Origin: a virus
Virus record (IMG/VR): IMGVR_UViG_3300004242_000170
Span: 1-30,566 of that record
Reading direction: 5' to 3' (one strand)
DNA: 30,566 nt
The notes beneath the pieces were generated by a model. That model had not been told where the DNA came from, did no database searches, and saw nothing but the letters and a program-made list of their open reading frames with translations. Shown piece by piece: positions 8,077 to 14,845 of this stretch (the first letter of the stretch is position 1; each line of letters starts with the position of its first letter). The position numbers were made by a program, and so were the translations under genes.

Positions 8077-11000
8077 TATGACAAGGCCCCCAGCTCGACC
8101 CGCAGGGTATTATTGGAGTCGTAGACATAGAATCCGCTGTTATTTATGAGCGTGTGCCCCTGCCCCCCTACGCTGCCGTTGATTTCAAACATGCCATCCT
8201 TGCCCAGTCTCCATCCAGTCTGGCCCGCGACGTAGTTTGTCGACTGCAGGGCCGTGGCGATCTTGGCCATGTCGATGGTGCCGTCACCGATGATTGCCGA
8301 GTTGATGAACACCTGGCCGCCCTGGATCACGAAGGGCGTGGTGATCTGGCCGTTCTCGACGTTGATGACGGCAAAGCGATCAGCCTGAAACAGAGCCTGG
8401 CTCTGCATCCCTTCCGGGGTGTTTTCGATGCCGATGCCCATGCCGGCGGCGTAGTACTGGCCGTCCTGGGTGATGCCGAGCTTGACGCTCCACATCGCCG
8501 ACAGCTCGCCATCCAGAGTCGCCAAAGCCTCGCTGGTCTGCTGGATCGCCGCCGAGTTGCTCCCGGCCACTGCCTGCACCGTGTCGATCCGCGACGACAG
8601 CGCGCTGACCGCATCGGCTCGGGCCTCCGTTTCGGACTGGAAGGCTGCCGAAACCGCGCCGATGGCCGCATCGGCCTGGTCCACCCGCTTGGCCACCGCC
8701 AGGGTGTCGGAAGCCGCCGCAGACTGGATCGACCAGACCCCCGCCATCACCGTCGTGGAGCCCGCCATCTGCATCGTAGAGCCGGCCATGGGTGGGTTGA
8801 CCTGCGCGTACACGCCGTCCGTCTTTTCGCTGACGGCCTGGATATCCTCCTCCGTCTCGGTGACTCGCGTGTCCAGAGCGGTCACGGCAGAGGCCTCCGC
8901 CTTGTTCGCCATGGTGCTCTGCAGGTTGGTGATCGCACCGCTCTGGCTGCTGATCTCATCCTCTGCCGCGGTGACCCGAGTGCTCAGGACGCTCACGGCC
9001 AAGGCATCGGCTTTGCCCGCTACGGTGTTTTGCAAGCCCGTGATGGCGCTGCTTTGGCTGGTGATCTCGTCCTCCGCAGCGCTGACCCGGGTGTCCAGAG
9101 CCGTAACGGCCGAAGCGTCAGCCTTGCCATTCAGCGTCGACTGGACGCCATCCAGCGTACTGGCCTGGGCGATCAGCTCGTCCTCGGCTGCGTCCAGCCG
9201 CGTCTCGGTCTGCGTGACCCGGGTGGCCAGGCCATTCGCATCGCTGACCACCTGGCCGATATCCAGCCAGTACGTGGCGTTGGGTGGCGAGCTGTTGACC
9301 GGCACGTCCTGGACGGCCTGGTACAAGCGCTTCCCCGATCTGACCGTGTCTCCCTCGACATAGGTCGAGTCCGGGTCGTACTCGATGGCACCGGCCTGCT
9401 CGGCAACGGTATCGATCTGCTCCTGCAGCGCGCTCGTGGCCTGGTTCAGCCGCTCGTTGACCGATCCCGGTAGGCCGGCGGGGCCGTCGATCAGATCGAT
9501 GCGCTCGGCCAACTGCTGGGCCAGCTCGGTCTCGCCGATCTGGTCGGCCAGATAGCCGAGGATCTCGGTAGCGGCGGCGCTCGACTGCCCCATCACCCAG
9601 TCCGACCACGGCCCGAGGTTGCCGCTCCGGTCCACCAGGCGCGCCCGGAAATGCAGCGTGACGGCCGCCGACAGGCCGGTCAGCGTGTGGCTGTTGGTCG
9701 GGTAGGCATAGTCGCCCAGGTGCAGGGCGCCCTCCTCGGCCGGCGTCGTGTGGTACTGGATCTCGGTGCGCTGGGTGTCCTCGGCGCCTTCCGGAAAGCC
9801 CCAGTCGAGCCGGATGCCGAGCACCAGCGGCGTGGCCGTCAGGTAGGCCACCGCCGGCGGCGCGCCGGTCTTGCCGGTCAGCTCGGTTTCGGCGCTGTAG
9901 GCCAGCGCCGAGGCCACCTCCATGACATTGATCGCCCGCACGCGCACGAGGTAGCGGCCGGCGTAGATGCCGCGGACCTCGAAGCCGAGCGCCGAGGTCC
10001 GCGGCACCGATACCCAGTCGCCGCTGTCCTTGCGCCACTCCGCGGTGTAGGCGACCGCGCCGACTGCCGAAGCCCATGAAACCCGCATCGTGGTGATGGC
10101 GAGGCCCTGGTCGACGCGGGTGTAGCTGTCGATCGTGACGCCCGTCGGCGGCGCCTGCACGCCCGGCGGAATCACCGAGATTGGCCGTTCCTCGAGGCGC
10201 GCCCCGGTGTCCACCGCGGCGTACTTGCCCGGGTCGTGCTGGATGGCGGTGATCTCGTAGATCCCCGGCTTCGGACGACCGATGCCCATCACCCGGAACT
10301 GCTGGGTGACCAGCTCGACGGCATCGATCGTCCAGACAGCCTGGACCCTCGGGGTCTCGCTGTAGGCAGTGGTGACGGTCACCACGCGCCCAGCCACGCT
10401 TTCCACGGTGCGGCCTTCGGCCTTGCCGCTGGGCAGGTTGAGCACCAGCCGGTCGCCGGGTAGCACCTGGGTATCGCGGTCGAGGGTGATCTGCAGGCCC
10501 GACACGGCGGCGATGCGGCCACCCAGCGGACGACCAGCCAGCAGCTCGTCGGCCACGCCGATGATCCGGCCCGGCAGCGGGATCTGTCCGTCCAGGCCCA
10601 CGCTGAAGCTTACCGTGCGGTCGCGACGGTTGGTCAGCAGCGCCCAGCGTCCGCGGCGATTTGCTTCGCTGCGCCGGGTACAGCCGATGGCGGTCAGCTC
10701 GAGCTGGTTGACCCCGTAGCGGCGCACCAGGGCAGTGTCGGAGACCGGCTCCACCTCGCTCTGGTAGCCGTTGTCCGGATTGTCGTAGCTGACCAGCGCC
10801 TGGCTGTAGCGGGTCTTCTCGGAGGCCGAGGCGTAGACGAAGCGCCCATCGATGACGTTCGCCCGGGTATAGACATAGTCGATGTCGCGCGGCATGTCGG
10901 CCATGGCGACCATCTGCGAGTTCGCCCAGTAGCTCATGCCGCGGAAGATCGCCGACAGGTCGCGCAGCACGGTCCAGGCCTCGGTGCGGCTCTGGAAATA

Positions 11001-12005
11001 CACGTTGCAGGTGAAGCGCGGCTCCTGGCCCCCTTTCCCGTCCGGTACCCGTTGGTCGCAGTACTGGGCGATCTGGTAGAGGTTCCATTTGTCGACCTGC
11101 GCGGCGCCGATCCGACGGCCCAGGCCGAAGCGCTCGGAGAGCACGATGTCGTACCAGACCCAGGCCGGATTGTCGGTCCAGGCCCACTGGAAGGTGCCGT
11201 CCCAGATGCCGGTGTAGGCGCGGGTTTCCGGGTCGTAGTTGCTCGGCACTCGGACCACCCGCCCGCGGGTCTCCACGGCAATCTGCGGGATGTTCTGGAA
11301 CTGCGAGGCGTCGAACTCGACGAACAGCAGCGCGGTGTTGGGATAGCGCAGCTTGCTGTCGATGACTTCGGTGAGCGCCTGCACGCGCATGGTGTCGGCG
11401 ACCTTGTTGTTGTCCTGGTTGGCGGTCAGCCGGCGCACACGGATCTGCCAGCCGCTGGTGGCCGCCGGCAGGTCGATACGGTGGCTGCGCTCGTAGAGGC
11501 TGGTGGTCTTGGTATCGAGGGTATAGGTCGCCACCTGCTGGTAGGCACCGCCGTCGGTCGCCACGTCGAGGGCGTAGTCGATCCGGTAGCCGACGATGTC
11601 GCCGTTGTCCTTCTGCTGCTGCAGGGCCGGCCAGGCCAGGCGGATCCGCACCGCGGAGAGCTGGGTATTGGTGACGGCGCGTACCCAGGGCGTGTCGCTG
11701 CGCAGCTCGATGCCGACGGCGAGCTCGTTGTCGACGCTCGGCATCCCGGCGATGTGCGTCTGCTCCACCGTACCTGGGCGGAACTCCCAGCTGACGCCGC
11801 TGAAGTTCTGAGTGCCGTCGGCAGCCTCGATGGGCGTGCCGTCGAGGTAGATGTCCTTGGCGGTGAGGCCGCCGGCGAACTCGCCCTCTCCCAGAGCCAG
11901 CAGGATCTTGGCGTAGGCGGTGGACTGGATATCGTCCGGGGCCTCCTTCGGCTGACGGGGGCTCGACGCGCCGGCCTTGCGGCCACGGATCTGGACTGCG
12001 CTCAT
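8076..12005 (-). CDS. J: Tail tip / host-specificity protein J
   Basis: The 1309-aa central tail-tip protein (lambda gpJ family), which caps the tail tube and contacts the receptor. The N-terminal half is the conserved tip-J body, starting M-S-A-V-Q-I-R-G-R-K-A. Fibronectin-III-like segments follow at about 640-850, then a small carbohydrate-binding-like module near 878-917 (Y-V-E-G-D-x-V-R-S-G-K-x-L-Y-x-A). Residues about 925-1060 contain three to four 37-residue coiled-coil repeats, and the C-terminus is DUF1983-like (T-P-F-V-I-Q-G-G-Q-V-F-I-N-S-A). ATG 12005 has AGGAA about 7 nt upstream; the frame stays open to 12050, but that would start inside a terminator. The usual I-J adjacency is broken by a 2.8-kb accessory cassette. 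Confidence 0.95.
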   Translation of the reverse strand: MSAVQIRGRKAGASSPRQPKEAPDDIQSTAYAKILLALGEGEFAGGLTAKDIYLDGTPIEAADGTQNFSGVSWEFRPGTVEQTHIAGMPSVDNELAVGIELRSDTPWVRAVTNTQLSAVRIRLAWPALQQQKDNGDIVGYRIDYALDVATDGGAYQQVATYTLDTKTTSLYERSHRIDLPAATSGWQIRVRRLTANQDNNKVADTMRVQALTEVIDSKLRYPNTALLFVEFDASQFQNIPQIAVETRGRVVRVPSNYDPETRAYTGIWDGTFQWAWTDNPAWVWYDIVLSERFGLGRRIGAAQVDKWNLYQIAQYCDQRVPDGKGGQEPRFTCNVYFQSRTEAWTVLRDLSAIFRGMSYWANSQMVAMADMPRDIDYVYTRANVIDGRFVYASASEKTRYSQALVSYDNPDNGYQSEVEPVSDTALVRRYGVNQLELTAIGCTRRSEANRRGRWALLTNRRDRTVSFSVGLDGQIPLPGRIIGVADELLAGRPLGGRIAAVSGLQITLDRDTQVLPGDRLVLNLPSGKAEGRTVESVAGRVVTVTTAYSETPRVQAVWTIDAVELVTQQFRVMGIGRPKPGIYEITAIQHDPGKYAAVDTGARLEERPISVIPPGVQAPPTGVTIDSYTRVDQGLAITTMRVSWASAVGAVAYTAEWRKDSGDWVSVPRTSALGFEVRGIYAGRYLVRVRAINVMEVASALAYSAETELTGKTGAPPAVAYLTATPLVLGIRLDWGFPEGAEDTQRTEIQYHTTPAEEGALHLGDYAYPTNSHTLTGLSAAVTLHFRARLVDRSGNLGPWSDWVMGQSSAAATEILGYLADQIGETELAQQLAERIDLIDGPAGLPGSVNERLNQATSALQEQIDTVAEQAGAIEYDPDSTYVEGDTVRSGKRLYQAVQDVPVNSSPPNATYWLDIGQVVSDANGLATRVTQTETRLDAAEDELIAQASTLDGVQSTLNGKADASAVTALDTRVSAAEDEITSQSSAITGLQNTVAGKADALAVSVLSTRVTAAEDEISSQSGAITNLQSTMANKAEASAVTALDTRVTETEEDIQAVSEKTDGVYAQVNPPMAGSTMQMAGSTTVMAGVWSIQSAAASDTLAVAKRVDQADAAIGAVSAAFQSETEARADAVSALSSRIDTVQAVAGSNSAAIQQTSEALATLDGELSAMWSVKLGITQDGQYYAAGMGIGIENTPEGMQSQALFQADRFAVINVENGQITTPFVIQGGQVFINSAIIGDGTIDMAKIATALQSTNYVAGQTGWRLGKDGMFEINGSVGGQGHTLINNSGFYVYDSNNTLRVELGALS
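8850..9231 (-). repeat. 111-bp in-frame tandem repeats encoding a coiled coil in J
   Basis: Three to four units with 111-bp period (boundaries near 9120, 9009 and 8898). Each encodes 37 residues with the pattern A-x-A-x-A-V-x-x-L-x-T-R-V-x-x-A-E-D-E-I, then S-x-Q-S-x-A-I-T. The first unit is more diverged and slightly shorter. Heptad-compatible spacing suggests a trimeric coiled-coil stalk. Confidence 0.8.
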
Positions 12006-12023
12006 GGGGTTTCCTGCGGGAAC

Positions 12024-12048
12024 AAAAAAGCCCAGCGCAGGGCTGGGC
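12024..12048 (-). terminator. Intrinsic terminator immediately before J
   Basis: GCCCAGC-CCTGC-GCTGGGC followed by TTTTTT on the minus strand, ending 18 nt before the J ATG. Confidence 0.8.
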
Positions 12049-12058
12049 ATCAGTGAAC

Positions 12059-12081
12059 AAAAACCCCGCCGAAGCGGGGCT
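12059..12081 (-). terminator. Intrinsic terminator after the antirepressor gene
   Basis: CCCCGC-TTCG-GCGGGG followed by TTTTTG on the minus strand. It forms a tandem with the hairpin at 12024-12048 and isolates the arc-ant transcript from J. Confidence 0.8.
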
Positions 12082-12143
12082 CTTAGTTTTGGTTAGGCCG
12101 TCTTGGCCGGCGGTGGCCGGCAGCGGGCTTGTGGTTCAGCGGG

Positions 12144-13091
12144 CTAGATCAGGTCGGGTTTTTTGATGACGTATTGCTGTGGCGACTCAAAGTTGCGTCT
12201 GAGGCTTTCAATCACGCGGTGCATTTGAGCCAGCTTGTTGCGATAGGTGCGGACTTCCCACCAGGCGGCGGCAACTTCATAGCCGGCCCTGGTCAACCTG
12301 GTCAGGATCAGCTCGCAAGGAGATTCGGCCGGATCGACAAGATCCAACGGATAAACATCCAGGAAATCGGTGTGCTCGTTGCGGTGGTGCTGCATCCCTG
12401 GCCGGCGGCCGGACAAATAGTCGACCGGGAAGTGGATGTCGAGGCGAGTTGCTTCCACCGGCTTTTCGCGCTCGATCCACTCGCCCTCGATGGCGTAGGC
12501 CGCGACGAAATTGCAGGCGGCATCGAAGTCCTTCGCCAAGATCAGCTCAGTGCGCGGCACATTGAACCGGGTGTGCAGGCGACTGTGCATCGTGTGGATG
12601 AAGCTGCGCCGACGGTCCTTCCGAACGATGGCCGCTTTCTGGCGGATCACACCGTTGAGGGCGGTCAACTCGGTAACGCCGATGGCTGCGTCGAGCAAAG
12701 TGCCCATCTTGCCGCCGACGTCTTCGTACCGGCCGTGCTTGCGGATCGCTGGAAGAACTTCGGCGGTGACCCACTTTTTGAAGCGCTTTGCTTCTGCCTT
12801 TCGACTGCGAAGGATCGCCGAGTAGAGGCCGGACTCGTTGATGACCAGCATTTGCTGATCGACGGTTCCAAACTCGCCATGCTGATTGCTGGAGGGGGTC
12901 TGCACAATTGACAGACCCCGTTCGTCATCGTCGAGATGACGAGTCATAGCGGATGCTTCGCTGTATTCGAGGACCGCGGCTACGTCGTTAGCGACGAACC
13001 ACGGCTGATCATCGATCAGCATGGCGCGCACCGGCTTCTTGCCGAAGTCGAAGGGGATGATCTTGGCTGCTGCTGTGCTATTCTTGCTCAT
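12144..13091 (-). CDS. BRO-N domain antirepressor (Ant-like)
   Basis: A 315-aa protein with an N-terminal BRO-N domain (about residues 10-105): I-I-P-F-D-F, then W-F-V-A-N-D-V-A-A-V-L-E-Y, V-I-N-E-S-G-L-Y-S-A-I-L-R-S and F-K-K-W-V-T-A-E-V-L-P-A-I-R-K-H-G. The C-terminal half has a basic helical segment (V-R-K-D-R-R-R-S-F) of the sort seen in phage antirepressors. Such proteins inactivate a lysogenic repressor by binding it. It lies just downstream of an Arc-like gene, as ant does in P22 immI. ATG 13091 is chosen (AGGA 10 nt upstream). In-frame ATGs at 13100 and 13166 are alternatives; the last begins next to the Arc-like stop. The start region is covered by a predicted antisense RNA. Confidence 0.85.
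   Translation of the reverse strand: MSKNSTAAAKIIPFDFGKKPVRAMLIDDQPWFVANDVAAVLEYSEASAMTRHLDDDERGLSIVQTPSSNQHGEFGTVDQQMLVINESGLYSAILRSRKAEAKRFKKWVTAEVLPAIRKHGRYEDVGGKMGTLLDAAIGVTELTALNGVIRQKAAIVRKDRRRSFIHTMHSRLHTRFNVPRTELILAKDFDAACNFVAAYAIEGEWIEREKPVEATRLDIHFPVDYLSGRRPGMQHHRNEHTDFLDVYPLDLVDPAESPCELILTRLTRAGYEVAAAWWEVRTYRNKLAQMHRVIESLRRNFESPQQYVIKKPDLI
13076..13084 (+). promoter_or_regulatory. Extended -10 promoter for predicted antisense RNA
   Basis: TG-C-TATTCT on the plus strand inside the 5' end of the antirepressor gene; TATTCT matches TATAAT at four of six positions and the TGn extension is present. No good -35 is seen at 16-18 bp. Initiation would fall near 13091. Confidence 0.4.
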
Positions 13092-13164
13092 GACGTTCAT
13101 TTCCTGCTCAGGTTTGACGTTGTCTTCCGAAGCCCTGGCGTCTCGTACACGCTGGGGCTTTTTC
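13091..13164 (+). ncRNA. Predicted sar-like antisense RNA over the arc-ant junction
   Basis: A plus-strand transcript from the extended -10 to the terminator at 13130-13164 would be about 75 nt and complementary to the antirepressor start codon, its ribosome-binding region and most of the gap after the Arc-like gene. Phage P22 makes a 68-69-nt RNA (sar) at exactly this place that represses ant translation. Position, size and terminator are seen in the sequence; transcription and function are inferred. Confidence 0.5.
13130..13164 (+). terminator. Plus-strand intrinsic terminator in the arc-ant gap
   Basis: The left arm AAGCCCTGGCGT (13130-13141) pairs over 12 positions (two G-U) with ACGCTGGGGCTT (13149-13160) around a 7-nt loop, followed by TTT after the terminal TT. 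On the minus strand the same hairpin has no U-tract, so termination is expected only in the plus direction. Confidence 0.7.
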
Positions 13165-13167
13165 ATT

Positions 13168-13332
13168 TCAGGCTGTTGCCTGCTCGCGTTGCTCATCTTC
13201 CTGCATCGCCTTTTCCAAGATTTTCCCAATCAGCCAATTCTGGCTGCGCTCTTCTTGCGAAGACTTTCGCTCCAGCCATGCCTTAAGCCCCGACGGCACC
13301 CTAATCTTCACTTGTGCTGCTTGGTTTCTCAT
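13168..13332 (-). CDS. Arc-like ribbon-helix-helix repressor, 54 aa
   Basis: A 54-aa protein, almost the exact size of P22 Arc (53 aa). The RHH fold is apparent: beta strand V-K-I-R-V-P (residues 8-13), helix 1 S-G-L-K-A-W-L-E-R-K, then R-S-x-N-W-L-I-G-K-I-L-E-K-A-M. Residues K9 and R11 should contact operator DNA in the paired strand. It is the first gene of the transcript leading into the antirepressor and starts 20 bp from an operator palindrome. By analogy with Arc it would repress its own promoter and so limit antirepressor synthesis. Start ATG 13332 has GAGGAA about 6 nt upstream. Confidence 0.85.
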   Translation of the reverse strand: MRNQAAQVKIRVPSGLKAWLERKSSQEERSQNWLIGKILEKAMQEDEQREQATA

Positions 13333-13347
13333 GATTTCCTCGCCAAT

Positions 13348-13377
13348 TTGCGGACCTAAATGGTCCGAACAAATAAT
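13348..13377 (+). promoter_or_regulatory. Predicted promoter of the Mnt-like gene
   Basis: Plus strand TTGCGG (13348-13353), an 18-bp spacer containing O1, then AATAAT (13372-13377). The -10 overlaps that of the opposing arc-ant promoter, so the two promoters should interfere directly. Confidence 0.45.
13352..13366. promoter_or_regulatory. Operator O1, palindrome for the RHH repressors
   Basis: GGACCTAAATGGTCC, with GGACC/GGTCC half-sites. It sits between the proposed -35 and -10 of the mnt-side promoter and over the start site of the arc-ant promoter. Confidence 0.75.
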
Positions 13378-13402
13378 GGACCTAACAGGTCCATTGCGTC
13401 AA
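13373..13402 (-). promoter_or_regulatory. Predicted arc-ant promoter
   Basis: Minus strand TTGACG (13402-13397), an 18-bp spacer containing O2, then CATTAT (13378-13373). Initiation is predicted near 13366, inside O1, giving a leader of about 33 nt to the Arc-like ATG. Confidence 0.55.
13378..13392. promoter_or_regulatory. Operator O2, palindrome for the RHH repressors
   Basis: GGACCTAACAGGTCC, extendable to TGGACCTAACAGGTCCA, a perfect inverted repeat around a 3-bp centre. It fills the spacer between -35 and -10 of the arc-ant promoter, as the Arc operator does in P22 Pant. Its start is 26 bp from that of O1. Confidence 0.8.
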
Positions 13403-13417
13403 GAACCAATATGGTCC
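13403..13417. promoter_or_regulatory. Operator O3, palindrome for the RHH repressors
   Basis: GAACCAATATGGTCC, an imperfect version of O1 and O2. Its start is 25 bp from that of O2; it lies just upstream of the arc-ant -35 and just before the Mnt-like gene. Confidence 0.65.
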
Positions 13418-13430
13418 TAAATTCCGCCGC

Positions 13431-13748
13431 ATGAAACAGACAGACCCGCAGTTCAAGCTGCGCCTCCCGGCTGGGCTGAAGGCGCGAATAGATCAGGCAG
13501 CAGCAGACAGCCACCGCTCCCTCAACGCGGAGATCGTGGCGCGCCTGGAAGCCAGCTTTGAGTCGGCACGCGAATCGTTCGTCGTTCTGGATGAGCAGAT
13601 ATCGCCAGACAGCAGCTACACCTCCTCTGTCCAGCTCATCGGCGCACTAACCGAGGTTCAGGCGCAAATGGCGGCCCTGCAGGATCAGCTGAGAGCCGTT
13701 CACGAGAGAGAACATCAGCAGCAGCCGGAATCACCGAGCAAGGAATAA
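13431..13748 (+). CDS. Mnt-like ribbon-helix-helix repressor, 105 aa
   Basis: The N-terminal RHH domain closely resembles P22 Mnt: D-P-Q-F-K-L-R-L-P (residues 5-13; Mnt has D-P-H-F-N-F-R-M-P) and R-S-L-N-A-E-I-V-A-R-L-E (29-40). The C-terminal half (about 65-92) is a Gln-rich helix suited to coiled-coil oligomerisation; Mnt also tetramerises through a C-terminal coiled coil. It is transcribed away from the Arc-like gene across three shared operators. The expected role is to keep the antirepressor promoter off in the lysogen. A clear Shine-Dalgarno sequence is missing before ATG 13431, which suggests low expression. Confidence 0.85.
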   Translation: MKQTDPQFKLRLPAGLKARIDQAAADSHRSLNAEIVARLEASFESARESFVVLDEQISPDSSYTSSVQLIGALTEVQAQMAALQDQLRAVHEREHQQQPESPSKE

Positions 13749-13770
13749 CCCAATCAACCAAGGAGTGGCC

Positions 13771-14058
13771 ATGCCCATCTTCGACCTTATCAACTATGTC
13801 TCCCCTTGGTCCGGCACGCTCGGGGCATTCTTTGGTCTCGCCGGGGCTCTGCTGATGGCGTCAAATGTATGGCTGACGAAGTCGCAAGCTATCGAGATCG
13901 GCTTTCCAAAGATGGGAGACATCAATCCTGAAGTGATGCTTAATGACCCAAATGTGCAGGGTCTTCTGGCCCAGTCGCTACGCACAAAGATTGGAATCGC
14001 CCTTCTTGTGCTTAGCTTTGCTCTGCAGATCTGGAGTAGCTGGCCAAAGAATAGCTGA
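13771..14058 (+). CDS. Two-helix inner-membrane protein, candidate superinfection exclusion
   Basis: A 95-aa protein with two hydrophobic segments: about residues 15-37 (L-G-A-F-F-G-L-A-G-A-L-L-M-A-S) and near the C-terminus (I-G-I-A-L-L-V-L-S-F-A-L), joined by a polar loop. The ATG at 13771 has AGGAG 5 nt upstream; an earlier GTG at 13765 overlaps that site and is less likely. It lies 22 bp downstream of the Mnt-like gene on the same strand. In P22 the membrane protein gene sieA, which blocks entry of superinfecting phage DNA, is the neighbour of mnt. Sequence similarity to SieA is not apparent, so the role rests on context and topology. Confidence 0.7.
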   Translation: MPIFDLINYVSPWSGTLGAFFGLAGALLMASNVWLTKSQAIEIGFPKMGDINPEVMLNDPNVQGLLAQSLRTKIGIALLVLSFALQIWSSWPKNS

Positions 14059-14113
14059 CTCAGCAAGCAGGTTAGACAACGGCGCAGCCTTGTCTACTAA
14101 GCTAAGGATTTCT

Positions 14114-14404
14114 ATGCAAATCAATAACATTGACAGAGCACAAATCATTAAAGATGGTATAGGCATAGCTATAAATTCAAATTATGGACTTTTTAAACTA
14201 CGACTTTCCTTATTTGACGCGCTTTCCGGGTCAGGATTAAGCGCTTCAGCTATAGCTGAACTGTTACTACCCAGGAGCGGAGAAGTAACAGAGTCATCTC
14301 TTCGCGGAATTGCTTTACTAACCGCAAAGATTGAAATGTATGATGACAATGATTTGTCAGACCTAATTGGTTACGCCATAACTATTAAAGCAATGCTACC
14401 TTGA
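14114..14404 (+). CDS. AT-rich orphan gene, 96 aa, moron-like
   Basis: A 96-aa protein of unknown function starting M-Q-I-N-N-I-D-R-A-Q-I-I-K-D and ending I-K-A-M-L-P. No membrane segment or known domain; it looks largely helical, with an acidic loop (Y-D-D-N-D) near residue 79. The ATG at 14114 has AAGGA 6 nt upstream, whereas the open frame extending back to 13943 overlaps the membrane-protein gene and is rejected. Its base composition is far AT-richer than the phage structural genes, a mark of recent acquisition. It is the third plus-strand gene after the Mnt-like repressor and may be expressed with it in the lysogen. Confidence 0.7.
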   Translation: MQINNIDRAQIIKDGIGIAINSNYGLFKLRLSLFDALSGSGLSASAIAELLLPRSGEVTESSLRGIALLTAKIEMYDDNDLSDLIGYAITIKAMLP

Positions 14405-14499
14405 TAGCGAAATTACGGTTCGAGGTTAAGCGTACGATTTTTCCGTTTTCGGCATCATCTCCATCGACTATGGCCTGGCAAAGCCGTTGCAGACCACGA

Positions 14500-14676
14500 T
14501 CACGACGCCGAGATCGAAAGAAAGGTTGAAACGGCGGCCAGGTTCTCCGGAAGCCTCCACACCAGAATCATCAGGACGACCAGTAGGCCTACTGCCCACG
14601 TCGCCGCAACCATCTGCCAAAGGCCGTGCTTCTCCACGATGTCTTTCATGAGCTGTACCCATGGGCTAAAATCCAA
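14500..14676 (-). CDS. Small single-helix membrane protein, 58 aa, TTG start
   Basis: Reading from TTG 14676 gives L-D-F-S-P-W-V-Q-L-M-K-D-I-V-E-K-H-G and then a hydrophobic helix (about residues 23-41: A-T-W-A-V-G-L-L-V-V-L-M-I-L-V-W). AGGAGA lies 6 nt before the TTG; an internal ATG at 14649 lacks such a site, so TTG is preferred. It follows the terminators after I on the minus strand and converges with the AT-rich orphan gene. Small membrane proteins in this position could contribute to exclusion or lysis control, but no function can be assigned. Confidence 0.6.
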   Translation of the reverse strand: MDFSPWVQLMKDIVEKHGLWQMVAATWAVGLLVVLMILVWRLPENLAAVSTFLSISAS

Positions 14677-14714
14677 TCACGTTCTCCTCATGCTCTCTTC
14701 ATGGGGTATGAATG

Positions 14715-14750
14715 AAAAACCCCCGAAGCCGGCCAGCTATCGGGGGTTTT
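14715..14750. terminator. Bidirectional intrinsic terminator
   Basis: CCCCCGA (14720-14726) pairs with TCGGGGG (14740-14746), with A-run and T-run on either side, so it can stop transcription both ways. It separates the accessory cassette from gene I. Confidence 0.75.
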
Positions 14751-14765
14751 GCTTTTCTGTAGGCG

Positions 14766-14790
14766 AAAAAAAAGCGCACTCGGCGCTTAC
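14766..14790 (-). terminator. Intrinsic terminator after gene I
   Basis: AAGCGC-CGAGT-GCGCTT followed by a run of T on the minus strand, about 60 nt after the stop of I. Confidence 0.7.
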
Positions 14791-14845
14791 TTAGTATTTT
14801 CCTAGGATGGCAAAGCGATGCCATTAATCCTTACTTTTTGTCCAG

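Noticed and set aside
8154-9473. Plus-strand open frame of 439 codons
   Set aside because: Entirely antisense to J, with Arg/Gly/His-rich composition typical of the opposite strand of a GC-rich gene; no ribosome site or domain.
9118-12060. Minus-strand frame of 980 codons overlapping J
   Set aside because: An out-of-frame reading of J, rich in Arg, Gly and Pro; the J frame carries all recognisable domains.
13130-13164. The hairpin as a minus-strand attenuator between the Arc-like gene and ant
   Set aside because: On the minus strand the U-tract is absent (A-run lies upstream instead), so termination is expected only in the plus direction.
14468-14662. 64-codon minus frame overlapping the 58-aa membrane protein
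   Set aside because: No ribosome site and Arg/Gly-rich shadow composition; the overlapping frame from TTG 14676 has a good ribosome site and a membrane helix.
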